DNA of 23,279 nt from an uncultured bacterium. GTDB lineage: Bacteria > Planctomycetota > Phycisphaerae > Phycisphaerales > SM1A02. Below are positions 13,305 to 21,541 of this stretch, in pieces. The position numbers and the translations under genes were made by a program. Under the pieces are notes generated by a model. The model saw only the letters and a program-made list of their open reading frames with translations. It was not told the origin of the DNA and made no database searches. The stretch is from positions 1 to 23,279 of the forward strand of contig CAIXEV010000270.1 of the NCBI GenBank assembly GCA_903918555.1, written 5' to 3'. The number at the start of each line of letters is the position of its first letter. Position 1 is the stretch's first letter.

Positions 13305-14819
13305 ATGCGCGCCGTTCCCGCGGGCCGGCAGGCGGGGCGGGTCGCCGTCCTGCCCATCACGGGCCCGATCGACCAGGTCACGCTCTGGTCGCTCGAGCGC
13401 CGCATGAAGGCCATGCAGGAGGGCGCGTACGACGCGCTTGTGATCGAACTCGACACGCCCGGCGGCGAGGTCGACGCCACGCTCGACATCTGCCTCCGCC
13501 TCAAGAGCGACGCGCCCGCGAACACCGTCGCGTGGATTCACCCGAAGGCCTACAGCGCGGGCACCATCATCGCGCTCGCGTGCCGCGAGATCGTCGTCGC
13601 GCCGGGCTCGGTGTTCGGCGACGCAGCGCCGATCTCGGTGATGCCCGGGCTCGGCCTGCAGCCGCTTCCCGCGGCCGAACGCGCCAAGTTCGAGTCGCCC
13701 ATCCTCGACGAACTCGACGCAGCGGCGGCCAAGCGCGGCGAGGACCAGCGCCTGCTCCAAGCCTTCGTGGTCACCGAGCGCGAGCTGTGGCTGGTCGAGC
13801 GCACCTCGGACGGCGCGCGCCGCTTCGCCGACCGCGCGGACCTCGAGCTGCTCGGGCTTGAGCCGCAGCAGAACATCGTGCCGCCGAAGGACCTCGCGGC
13901 GCGGCGCCCCGCAACGCCGGGCGAGCTTCCGCTGACGGCGGCCGATCGCGGCGGGTGGCGTGTCCTCGAGACGATCGACAGCAGTTCGCGGCTTCTCGTC
14001 GCGCAATCCGACGAGGCGATGCGATGGGGACTCGCGGCCGATGTCGTGAAGGACGATGCGGCGCTTCAGTCGTTCTTCGCCGCGAACTCGATCGTTCGCT
14101 TCCCGGAGAGCTGGGCGGAGACGCTCGTCCGCTTCCTCATCTCGTGGCCGATCCGCATCATTCTCATAGGCGTCTTCGTGGTGGCGCTTGTGATCGAAAG
14201 CCTGCATCCCGGCGTCGGCATCGCCGGCGGCGTCGCGGCGGCCGCCCTCCTGCTGCTCGTCGGCGCGCCCGCGCTCATCGGCCTCGCGGAGTGGTGGGAG
14301 ATCCTGCTGGTCCTCGCGGGAATCGTGCTGATCGGCGTCGAGGTCTTCGTGCTTCCGGGCACCGGCTTCGCGGGCATCACGGGCGCGATCTGCGTCCTCG
14401 TCGGGCTCGTCGCAAGCTTCACCGGCACCGACCCGACGAGCGCCGCCGAGCGCGGCACGCTCCTCACCGCGTCGAGCACGACCATCGCGGGAGTCTTCGT
14501 CGGCGCGATCCTCGCGTGGTTCGCCTCGCGCTGGTTCCGCGAGACGGCGATCTTCCGCCGCGCGGTGCTCGCCACTTCCGTCAACGCCGCGACCGAGCCT
14601 CCGCCGCGCGGCGCGCCGACGCTGCCTCCGAACGGAACCCTCTGCATCGCGGACACCGACCTCCGCCCGTCGGGCCGCTGCGACCATCGGGGAGAACTCT
14701 TCGACGCGCAGTCGACCGGCGAGTACATTCAGCGCGGAGCGGCCGTCCGCGTCGTCGGCCGCATGGGAACCTCGCTCGTCGTCGAGCGCGCGGATGATTC
14801 ACAGGTTGCAAAGCCATGA
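13305..14819 (+). CDS. nfeD: Long-form NfeD membrane protein with ClpP-like serine protease domain
   Basis: The product is 504 residues from the ATG at 13305; the true start is probably 13207 with a frame break (see that entry). The ClpP-like domain (10-190) contains VIELDTPGGEVDATLDI (46-62) and IHPKAYSAGTIIALAC (78-93), where Ser84 matches the catalytic serine of the Ser-Lys proteases. Lys127 or Lys143 could be the partner. About four to five membrane helices lie at 280-405, with the VFVLPGTGFAGITG motif (347-360). The C-terminal OB-fold (NfeDC, 440-498) has LRPSGRCDHRGELFDAQS. Long NfeD proteins act with flotillin/SPFH proteins at the membrane, and the archaeal homologue cleaves a stomatin C-terminus. 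It overlaps the short NfeD gene by 4 bases (ATGA), and floA follows. Confidence 0.9.
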   Translation: MRAVPAGRQAGRVAVLPITGPIDQVTLWSLERRMKAMQEGAYDALVIELDTPGGEVDATLDICLRLKSDAPANTVAWIHPKAYSAGTIIALACREIVVAPGSVFGDAAPISVMPGLGLQPLPAAERAKFESPILDELDAAAAKRGEDQRLLQAFVVTERELWLVERTSDGARRFADRADLELLGLEPQQNIVPPKDLAARRPATPGELPLTAADRGGWRVLETIDSSSRLLVAQSDEAMRWGLAADVVKDDAALQSFFAANSIVRFPESWAETLVRFLISWPIRIILIGVFVVALVIESLHPGVGIAGGVAAAALLLLVGAPALIGLAEWWEILLVLAGIVLIGVEVFVLPGTGFAGITGAICVLVGLVASFTGTDPTSAAERGTLLTASSTTIAGVFVGAILAWFASRWFRETAIFRRAVLATSVNAATEPPPRGAPTLPPNGTLCIADTDLRPSGRCDHRGELFDAQSTGEYIQRGAAVRVVGRMGTSLVVERADDSQVAKP

Positions 14820-15340
14820 GCGATGAACAGTCCTCGGGAGCGCTCATCGGCTCGATCCTGCTTGGGGTGGCGACCTTCGGCATCTTCGTGATCGAGCTGC
14901 TGCTGCCGACCGGAGGGCTCCTCGCGATCCTCTGCATCGCGAGCGCGATCGCGTCGATCGTGCTCGGCTTCATGCACACCCCGACGACGGGCATGGTGCT
15001 GCTGGCGCTCTACTCGGTGGCGGCGCCGTTCATGCTGATGATCGGGCTGCGCGTCGCCGCGAAGTCGCCGCTTGGCCGTCGACTCGTCCTCTCCGCCGAG
15101 ATTCCCGCGCGCACGGGAGCGGAACCCGCGTCCGTGCAATCTCTGCCCGCCGTCGGTGATTCGGGCGAGGCCATCACGCCGCTACGGCCAGCCGGCTTCG
15201 CGCGCATCAACGGCCGCCGCATGGACGCGACCGCGGAAGGCGATCTGATCGACGCGGGCACGCCCATCGAGGTCGTCTCCGTCCGCGATGGGCAGGTGCG
15301 CGTGCGGCCTCGCCGCGACAACCGCCCTGCTACAGTCTGA
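14816..15340 (+). CDS. Short-form NfeD-like membrane protein
   Basis: The product is 174 residues from the ATG at 14816, which overlaps the TGA of the preceding nfeD, indicating translational coupling. There are three hydrophobic segments: 9-29 (LIGSILLGVATFGIFVIELL), 32-53 and 57-80, followed by a soluble C-terminal OB-like domain (about 115-170). That domain has TPLRPAGFARINGRRMDATA (122-141) and GTPIEVVSVRDGQVRVRP, matching the NfeDC pattern (LRPxGxxxxxGxxxD...G..V.VV). There is no protease domain. It sits between a long NfeD and floA, so it probably forms part of the same membrane microdomain complex. Having two nfeD genes before one flotillin-like gene is a less common layout than one. 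Confidence 0.85.
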   Translation: MSDEQSSGALIGSILLGVATFGIFVIELLLPTGGLLAILCIASAIASIVLGFMHTPTTGMVLLALYSVAAPFMLMIGLRVAAKSPLGRRLVLSAEIPARTGAEPASVQSLPAVGDSGEAITPLRPAGFARINGRRMDATAEGDLIDAGTPIEVVSVRDGQVRVRPRRDNRPATV

Positions 15341-15390
15341 CCCCCCTGCGGCCCCGCGCCGCCGCTCACGAAGATTCAGAAGGGAAAGCC

Positions 15391-16422
15391 ATGCTCCACC
15401 TCCTCGCTCAAGCCACCCCGATAACCGCCGGCGACATCGTGCTGTGGGTCCTGCTCGGCATCGCTGGCCTCATCGGCCTCTTCGTCTTCTTCGTGATGCT
15501 CGGTGTCCTGAAGCTGTATGTGCAGGCGCTCTTCAGCGACGCGAAGGTCGCCATGCTCGACCTCGTCATGATGCGTCTGCGCAAGGTTCCGCCCGAGGTC
15601 ATCGTCCTGAACCGGATCACCGCCAAGAAGGCCGGCATCGACATCCCGACCGATCTCATGGAGGCGCACTACCTCGCACGCGGCAATGTGAGCCGCGTCG
15701 TCGCGGCCATGATCGCCGCTGACAAGGCGGGGATCGAGCTTCCGTGGAACGCGGCGACCGGCATCGACCTCGCCGGCCGCGACATCCTCGACGCAGTCCA
15801 GACCTCGGTGAACCCGAAGGTGATCGACTGCCCGAGCATCCAGTCGGGCAAGACCACGATCGACGCGGTCGCGAAGGACGGCATCCAGCTGCGCGCGAAG
15901 GCCCGTGTGACCGTGCGTACCGCGATCGGCCGACTCGTCGGCGGCGCGACCGAGGAGACCATCATCGCCCGCGTCGGCGAGGGCATCATCTCGACGATCG
16001 GTTCCGCCACCGACCACAAGAGCGTGCTCGAGAACCCCGACCGGATCTCGAAGACCGTGCTTGCGAAGGGCCTCGACTCGGGGACGGCGTTCGAGATCCT
16101 CTCGATCGACATCGCCGATGTCGATGTCGGCGAGAACATCGGCGCGCAGCTCCAGGCCGCGCAGGCGGAAGCCGACACCAAGCGCTTCCAGGCGCAGGCC
16201 GAACAGCGCCGCGCGCTCGCCGTCGCGCTCGAGGCGGAATACCAGGCCGAGGCGCAGAAGAACCGCGCGCTCGTCGTCCTCTCCGAGGCCGATGTGCCAA
16301 AGGCGGTTGCCGAGAGCCTTCGCAGCGGCAAGCTCGGTCTGATGGACTACTACCGCATGCAGAACATGATGGCCGACACGCAGATGCGAACCGCCATCGG
16401 CGGCGGCCCGCAGCAGAGCTGA
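15391..16422 (+). CDS. floA: Flotillin-like protein FloA
   Basis: FloA proteins oligomerise on the inner face of the membrane and organise functional microdomains affecting secretion, fluidity and signalling. The product is 343 residues (family about 330) from the ATG at 15391 with AGGGAAAG upstream. An N-terminal membrane helix (16-40, LWVLLGIAGLIGLFVFFVML) is followed by YVQALFSDAKVAMLDLVMMR. The SPFH core includes KAGIDIPTDLMEAHYLARGN and AVAKDGIQLRAKARVTVRT. The C-terminal coiled coil is rich in Ala, Glu and Gln (AQLQAAQAEADTKRFQAQAE), ending in LMDYYRMQNMMADTQMR, the characteristic FloA tail. It follows two nfeD genes by 50 bases, matching the widespread NfeD-flotillin pairing. Confidence 0.95.
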   Translation: MLHLLAQATPITAGDIVLWVLLGIAGLIGLFVFFVMLGVLKLYVQALFSDAKVAMLDLVMMRLRKVPPEVIVLNRITAKKAGIDIPTDLMEAHYLARGNVSRVVAAMIAADKAGIELPWNAATGIDLAGRDILDAVQTSVNPKVIDCPSIQSGKTTIDAVAKDGIQLRAKARVTVRTAIGRLVGGATEETIIARVGEGIISTIGSATDHKSVLENPDRISKTVLAKGLDSGTAFEILSIDIADVDVGENIGAQLQAAQAEADTKRFQAQAEQRRALAVALEAEYQAEAQKNRALVVLSEADVPKAVAESLRSGKLGLMDYYRMQNMMADTQMRTAIGGGPQQS

Positions 16423-16441
16423 TTCGCCGGCGAACGAATCG

Positions 16442-17194
16442 ATGCGCACGCTGCATGTCGTCATGCCCGTCTACAACGAGCCTGCGACGCTCGCGGCGGC
16501 GGTCGAGCGCGTGGTCACCGCGCCCGTGCCCTCGGGCTGGCAGGTGCGCGCCACGCTCGTCGACGACGGATCCAACGCAGCGACCAAGTCGGCGATCGCG
16601 GAGCTCGGCGGGAGGCTCGCGATCACCACGCTCGCGCATCCGACGAACCGCGGCAAGGGCGCCGCGATCCGAACGGGCTTCGCGCATGTGCTCGGCTCCG
16701 CGGCCGATGACGACGCGATCCTGATCCAGGACGCCGACCTCGAGTACGACCCCGCTGATTTCCGCGCGCTGCTCGCTCCCCTCGTCGCGGGCGACGCGGA
16801 CCTCGTGCTCGGCAACCGCTGGGCCATTCCGCCGAAGGGCCTCAAGCGCCTCGCGCATCGGCTCGCGAACGGCTTCCTCACGCTCGCGAGCAACCTCACC
16901 ACGGGCCTCGAGGTGCACGACATGGAGTGCTGCTTCAAGCTCTTCACCGTGCCCGCGATGCGCCGCGTGATCGGCGACCTCGACGAGGAGCGCTTCGGCA
17001 TCGAGCCGCAGATCGTCGCCGCGGCCGCGCGGCGCGGACTGCGCGTCCGCGAGGTGCCCGTCTCCTACGCGCCGCGGAGCTTCGAGGAAGGCAAGAAGAT
17101 CCGCATGAAGGACGGTTTCCGCGTGTTCGTCGTGCTGTGGCGCGAGCGTCGCCGCACGAAGCGGCTCGCGCGCGCGGTACACTCGCGCGCGTGA
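16442..17194 (+). CDS. Family 2 glycosyltransferase (DPM1-like)
   Basis: The product is 250 residues from the ATG at 16442, 19 bases after floA; no clear ribosome-binding site is seen. GT2 (GT-A fold) motifs in order are VVMPVYNEPATL (6-17), VDDGSN (40-45), NRGKGAAIRTGF (69-80) and QDADLEYDPADF (96-107), which carries the metal-binding DxD-like site. DMECCFKLF (160-168) and RFGIEPQI (184-191) follow, as in polyprenyl-phosphate sugar synthases and DolP-mannosyltransferase-like enzymes. There is no membrane helix except possibly near the C-terminus, which ends in a strongly basic stretch (RERRRTKRLARAV). It likely transfers a sugar from a nucleotide donor to a lipid carrier. It overlaps the next gene by four bases (GTGA), suggesting the two work together. 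Confidence 0.9.
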   Translation: MRTLHVVMPVYNEPATLAAAVERVVTAPVPSGWQVRATLVDDGSNAATKSAIAELGGRLAITTLAHPTNRGKGAAIRTGFAHVLGSAADDDAILIQDADLEYDPADFRALLAPLVAGDADLVLGNRWAIPPKGLKRLAHRLANGFLTLASNLTTGLEVHDMECCFKLFTVPAMRRVIGDLDEERFGIEPQIVAAAARRGLRVREVPVSYAPRSFEEGKKIRMKDGFRVFVVLWRERRRTKRLARAVHSRA

Positions 17195-18198
17195 ACGACG
17201 CCGTTCCAAGCGAAACGCCGAAACGCCCGTCGCGGCTCAAGATCGCGATGCAGGTCGCCGGGTTCGTCGTCGGATGCGCGCTCGTGGCCTGGTGCGCGCA
17301 GCGCGCGTCCGCGAAGGGCGGCGAGGGGCTCGAGAAGCTCTGGAACGCCGATCGATCGCTCGTCGCGCTGCTTCTTCTCTCGACGCTCGGCTCGATCATC
17401 TGCTCGGGCTACACCTTCTGGGCGATCGTGCGCCCGATCCGCCGCTTCAGCGTGGTGGAGATGCAGGCGGTCAACCTGATGGCCTCGCTCTTCAACTATG
17501 CGCCCGTGCGGCTCGGGCTCTTCCTGCGCTGCGTCTTCCACTGGCGCGTCGAGCGCATGCCCGGCACCGACATCGCGGCGTGGATCGTGGGCGTCGCGAT
17601 CGTGACGCTCGGCACGCTCGCCTCTGCCATCGCCGCGGGGCTCGTCCAGATTCCCGCCGGCCGCAGCGAACTCGCGCTCGACTGGATGTGGTTCGCGACC
17701 TACGCCGCGTGCATCGTCGCGGGCAGCGCGCTCACGCTCTTCGTCTGCCGTTCGCCCGTCTTCCACAAGTTCCTCAAGGGCGGCGAACGCGCGCTCAACG
17801 ACCCGCGCGCGCTTGCGAGCGGCCTTGCGTTCCGCACCGTCGATGTCGCGATGTGGTCGCTGCGCATGTGGGCGGCCGCGAAGATCGTCGGCGTCTCGCT
17901 CAACCCCGCGCAGGCGGCGCTCCTCGCGGGCGTCGCGATCCTCGGCGCAGGCAACCCGCTCGGCCGCATCGGCTGGCGCGAGGCGTTCGTCGCGGTCGTC
18001 GCGCCCTACATCATCACCGGCACATCGAGCCCCGAGGAACTCGACACGCTGACCTCGCAGCTGGCGCTCCTCGAGAGCGCGAGCGAGGCGATCCTCACGA
18101 TCCCGCTCGGCATCCTCGGATCGATCTGGTGCGCGTGGGCGATTCGGAAGGCAGGCAAGACCCGCAGCGCCGAGATGGCGGCCGCCCTACCCTCCTGA
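17191..18198 (+). CDS. Polytopic membrane protein resembling the LPG-synthase TM/AglD (UPF0104) family
   Basis: The product is 335 residues from the GTG at 17191, whose GTGA overlaps the stop of the glycosyltransferase gene. Hydrophobic segments lie at about 17-36, 57-80, 127-153, 165-186, 230-256, 262-277 and 295-320. The segment MASLFNYAPVRLGLFLRCVF (97-116) resembles the re-entrant 'P-x-R-x-G-x-x-x-R' region of lysylphosphatidylglycerol-synthase-type membrane domains, which accompany lipid-linked sugar transfer or flipping in several lineages. The family match is moderate. Pairing with a DPM1-like GT2 supports a role in moving or using a lipid-linked sugar; the lipid and sugar are unknown. 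The next gene starts 8 bases later. Confidence 0.7.
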   Translation: MNDAVPSETPKRPSRLKIAMQVAGFVVGCALVAWCAQRASAKGGEGLEKLWNADRSLVALLLLSTLGSIICSGYTFWAIVRPIRRFSVVEMQAVNLMASLFNYAPVRLGLFLRCVFHWRVERMPGTDIAAWIVGVAIVTLGTLASAIAAGLVQIPAGRSELALDWMWFATYAACIVAGSALTLFVCRSPVFHKFLKGGERALNDPRALASGLAFRTVDVAMWSLRMWAAAKIVGVSLNPAQAALLAGVAILGAGNPLGRIGWREAFVAVVAPYIITGTSSPEELDTLTSQLALLESASEAILTIPLGILGSIWCAWAIRKAGKTRSAEMAAALPS

Positions 18199-18206
18199 AC
18201 CCAACC

Positions 18207-19481
18207 GTGAGCGAACCGAAGCCCATCGCCCTGCCCATTCTCGTGCTGCCCGTGCGCGAGCAGCGCTACAGCTGCCACGGCTGCGGCAACTGCTGCCGCG
18301 ACTTCACGGTGCAGCTGCGGCCCGCGGACCTCGAGAAGCTGCGCGCGCAGGACTGGGAGGCGAAGCTCGGCATGCCGGTCACGACCGAGTTCCGCGGCGT
18401 CACCTACCTGCGCCAGCGCGACGACGGCGGGTGCGTCTTCCTCATGGACGACGGCCTCTGCCGCATCCACAAGGAATATGGTTTCGCGGAGAAGCCGGTC
18501 GCGTGCCAGCTGTTCCCGTTCGTACTCGTGCCCGACGACCGTCGCACGAATGTCGGCATCAGCTTCGCCTGCCAGAGCGTGCGCGAGAACAAGGGCGCCG
18601 AACTGCGCAGCCATCTGAGCGAGATCGACCGCATGAGCCGCGGCGTGCCCGAGACGCGCCTCGCGACCTACTCCGCGATGCTGGCCGACGCGATGAACGC
18701 GAACGAAGGCGAGCTCGACGCGCTGGCGCAGCTCGTCGACCGTCATCTCGCGCGCGAGGATCTCACGATGCGCGACCGCTTCGACGGCCTCGCGTGGATC
18801 GCGGCGAGCCTCGGCCGCGCGAAGCTCGCGGAAGTGCGCGCCACGCGCTTCAAGGAGCTCGTGCAGCTCCTCACGGGCGCGCTGCCCGAGGAGCTCCAGC
18901 ATCTCCCGCTCGATGGCGCGCTGCCGAAGCAACTGCGGCTTCTGCGCCAGGCGGTGTACGCGCGGCTCGAGGATGTGCAGGTCAACCAAGCGAAGGCGAA
19001 GGGCCGCTGGCGCACGGTGCTTGCGCAATTGCTCGCGAGCCGCGCCTTCACGCGCGGAAAGGGCCGCGTGCCAGCGGTCGCGCGCGGGCTGCTCGAGGGC
19101 GTGGATTTCGCGGCGATTTCGCGTATTCCCGCGCTTTCCGAAAGCCCAGACCGCGACGCGATCGACCAGCTGCTCTCGCGCTATGCGCGCGCCACGATCC
19201 TCGGCAACCGCGCGTGGGGCGCGGGCTACTACGGTTGGCCCGCCGTGCGCGGCCTGCAGGCGCTGGTGCTGAACATCGCGTGCGCCGCGTGGCTCGCGCG
19301 CATGCTCGCCGCGAAGCGCGGTCACGAGCACGCGACCATCGACGATGTCCGCGACGCGCTCGGCCGCATCGACCGCCACGCCGGCCGCGCGCCCGTGCTC
19401 GGCTCGGTCGGCGAACGCCTGCGGCTCGAGTACTTCCGCTTGGACGACGGCCTGCGCCGCATCATGCGCGAGAGCGTGTGA
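18207..19481 (+). CDS. YkgJ-type CxxCxxCC protein with a large C-terminal extension
   Basis: The product is 424 residues from the GTG at 18207, the first plausible start after the preceding gene. The N-terminal 110 residues carry the zinc/iron-binding cluster: YSCHGCGNCCRDF (21-33), GGCVFLMDDGLCRIH (74-88) and KPVACQLFPFV (96-106), giving seven Cys at 23, 26, 29, 30, 76, 85 and 100. Such domains are usually about 100-150 residues and often stand alone. Here a further 300 residues, mostly helical and Arg/Ala/Leu-rich, follow with no family I recognise. The segment GYYGWPAVRGLQALVLNIACAAWLARML may touch the membrane. It ends 11 bases from a convergent kinase gene. Metal binding is well supported; the reaction, if any, is not known. 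Confidence 0.82.
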   Translation: MSEPKPIALPILVLPVREQRYSCHGCGNCCRDFTVQLRPADLEKLRAQDWEAKLGMPVTTEFRGVTYLRQRDDGGCVFLMDDGLCRIHKEYGFAEKPVACQLFPFVLVPDDRRTNVGISFACQSVRENKGAELRSHLSEIDRMSRGVPETRLATYSAMLADAMNANEGELDALAQLVDRHLAREDLTMRDRFDGLAWIAASLGRAKLAEVRATRFKELVQLLTGALPEELQHLPLDGALPKQLRLLRQAVYARLEDVQVNQAKAKGRWRTVLAQLLASRAFTRGKGRVPAVARGLLEGVDFAAISRIPALSESPDRDAIDQLLSRYARATILGNRAWGAGYYGWPAVRGLQALVLNIACAAWLARMLAAKRGHEHATIDDVRDALGRIDRHAGRAPVLGSVGERLRLEYFRLDDGLRRIMRESV

Positions 19482-19492
19482 CTCGCGGCAAC

Positions 19493-21502
19493 TCAGAAGG
19501 GCGTGCTCGCGACGCGGAACCCGAAGTCGTAGCCCCCATAGTTGGGCTTGGCGAAGCTGCGATAGGCGGAGCGTACGAAATTGACACCGTTGCTCCATGA
19601 GCCGCCGCGCACCACCCGCTTCGCATCCTCTTCCGTCACCGACGTCACCAACGTCACCGACGCCTCCTCCGTACCACCGTCCCTCGGATACTCGCCGTAG
19701 TTGTCCTCCACCCACTCGCACAGATTCCCGTGCATGTCGTGGAAGCCCCACGGGTTGGCGGGGAAGCTGCCGCACGCGACGGTGCCATTGAACCCGTCGA
19801 TACGAGCCTGTTCCTTCGTAATCGTGTCTCCGAACATGTACACGGTCGTTGTGCCCGCCCTGCACGCATACTCCCACTCTGCCTCGCTCGGCAGGCGGAA
19901 GAAGCCGCGAGAGCGGGTCATGAACTTCTCCGAGATGTCGTTCCACGACACCTGCTCGATTGGGAGCTTGTCTCTCTCGATGTCCCTGGCCTCCTTCCCG
20001 ATGACCTCCTTCCACTCCGCGTTCGAGACCTCGTTCTGGGACAGATAGAAGGCCTTGCGAATCGTGCGTATATGCCGCGTTTCATCGTCGCGGCGCCCCG
20101 ACTCCGTCTGCAGCGAGCCCATCAGGAACTCCCCGGGCGGCACGAGCAGCATCACGATCCCGCTCGCCGTGTGCCTGATCTTCCATGGCTTCCCCGTCGC
20201 CTTGATCCGCTCGCGCGCATCGGCGTCGGTCACGACGGCGGGGTCGGGGTCCTGCGCAAGCACCTCGTAGGCGTTCATGCGCGCAACCTCGCGCCTGTCG
20301 TCGACCACCGCCTTGAGCGGCGGAATGGAGAGCCCGACCGCGAGCATCACCGCGCCGAGCGCGACCGCGCGCACGGCCGCCTTGTTTCTCCGGAGCCACT
20401 TGCGCGTCCTGTATCCGCGCGACTCCGGCGCCGCCTCGAGCGGCTCGCCGTTCAGATAGCGCTGGATGTCCTCCGCGAGATGCGTGGCGGTCGGGTACCT
20501 GTGCTGCGGCTCCTTCCGCATCGCCTTGAGGGGGATCCACTCGAGTTCGCTCTTGAGTTCGCGGGCGAGTTCCTTCAGCGCCACGCCGCGCGACTTCTCG
20601 ATCCGGGTCGCGAGATCAGCGTCCTTCGTCGAGATCGTCGAGAGTCGCGCGCTCGGGCTCGGCGGGTCGTCCTCGCGGATGATCCGCTGGATCTCGCCGT
20701 ACGCCTTCGCGCGAAGGGTCTTCGCGTCGAAAGGGGTCGCGCCCGTGACCAGCTCGTAGAGCAGCACACCGAGCGAATAGATGTCGCTGCGCGTGTCGAT
20801 GTCGCTCGCGGTCGGGTCGGCCTGCTCCGGGCTCATGTAGGCCGGCGTGCCGATCATCTGCCCGCTCTCGGTGAAGATCGTCTTGTCGGTCAGCGACTGG
20901 CTCATCGCCTTCGCCACGCCGAAGTCGATCACCTTGAGGTTCGGGCCCTGACCCTCGACATCGAACGCGAGGATGTTCGATGGCTTGAGGTCGCGGTGGA
21001 CGATGCCCTTCAGATGCGCATGCTGCACGGCCTCGCATGCCTTCGCGAAGAGCGCGAGGCGCTCGCGGACGCCGAGCTTGCGCGCGTCGCAGAACTCCGT
21101 GATCGGCTCGCCCTTCACGAACTCCATCGCGAAGTACGGGCGGCCTTCCTTCGTGAGGCCGCCATCGAGCACCTTCGCGATGTGCGGATGGTTCATCACC
21201 GCGAGCGCCTGGCGCTCCTGCTCGAAGCGCGCGATGACGCTCCGCGAATCCATGCCCGGCTTGATGAGCTTCAGCGCCACGCGCTGCGTGAACGGCTCGC
21301 GCCGCTCCGCCATCCACACTTCGCCGAAGCCACCTTCGCCGATCCGCGAAAGCAACTTGTACGGGCCGACCGTGTCTCCCGAACGCGCGGTGCCTGCGGA
21401 CTCGAACATGCCAGATCCGCGCGGCGCGTTCGGGTCGCGGAATCCGCCGCCGCCTTCCAACGGCGCGGTGGGTTCATCAGGTGAGCCAGCCCCGCTCGAC
21501 AT
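19493..21502 (-). CDS. Ser/Thr protein kinase fused to a formylglycine-enzyme-like (SUMF1) domain
   Basis: The product is 669 residues from the ATG at 21500-21502. The kinase domain (about 48-350) has IGEGGFGEV, ALKLI (Lys78), HRDLKPSN (Asp171), DFG (193-195) and SPEQ, an apparently active Hanks-type kinase. One membrane helix (about 374-394) follows, and a C-terminal FGE/SUMF1-like domain (about 447-669) with VPPGEFLMGS, EVSNAEW, PIEQVSWNDI, RLPSEAEWEYACRAG, HGNLCEWVED, VVRGGSW and GFRV. The copper-binding Cys pair of true formylglycine-generating enzymes is absent, since that region reads NGVNFVRSAYRSFAKPNYGG. The outer domain is therefore probably a ligand-binding sensor or structural module. 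A 9-base tandem repeat (19634-19660) encodes the Thr/Val/Ser-rich insert SVTLVTSVTEE. It lies 39 bases downstream of rdgB. Confidence 0.92.
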   Translation of the reverse strand: MSSGAGSPDEPTAPLEGGGGFRDPNAPRGSGMFESAGTARSGDTVGPYKLLSRIGEGGFGEVWMAERREPFTQRVALKLIKPGMDSRSVIARFEQERQALAVMNHPHIAKVLDGGLTKEGRPYFAMEFVKGEPITEFCDARKLGVRERLALFAKACEAVQHAHLKGIVHRDLKPSNILAFDVEGQGPNLKVIDFGVAKAMSQSLTDKTIFTESGQMIGTPAYMSPEQADPTASDIDTRSDIYSLGVLLYELVTGATPFDAKTLRAKAYGEIQRIIREDDPPSPSARLSTISTKDADLATRIEKSRGVALKELARELKSELEWIPLKAMRKEPQHRYPTATHLAEDIQRYLNGEPLEAAPESRGYRTRKWLRRNKAAVRAVALGAVMLAVGLSIPPLKAVVDDRREVARMNAYEVLAQDPDPAVVTDADARERIKATGKPWKIRHTASGIVMLLVPPGEFLMGSLQTESGRRDDETRHIRTIRKAFYLSQNEVSNAEWKEVIGKEARDIERDKLPIEQVSWNDISEKFMTRSRGFFRLPSEAEWEYACRAGTTTVYMFGDTITKEQARIDGFNGTVACGSFPANPWGFHDMHGNLCEWVEDNYGEYPRDGGTEEASVTLVTSVTEEDAKRVVRGGSWSNGVNFVRSAYRSFAKPNYGGYDFGFRVASTPF

Positions 21503-21541
21503 GCCCTCATTGTGGCAGGCCGCTCGGTGCTGGGCAAGCAC

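Noticed and set aside
19493..20160. Active formylglycine-generating enzyme for sulfatases
   Set aside because: The copper-binding Cys pair is missing and no sulfatase gene is nearby; a sensor-like use of the fold is more likely.
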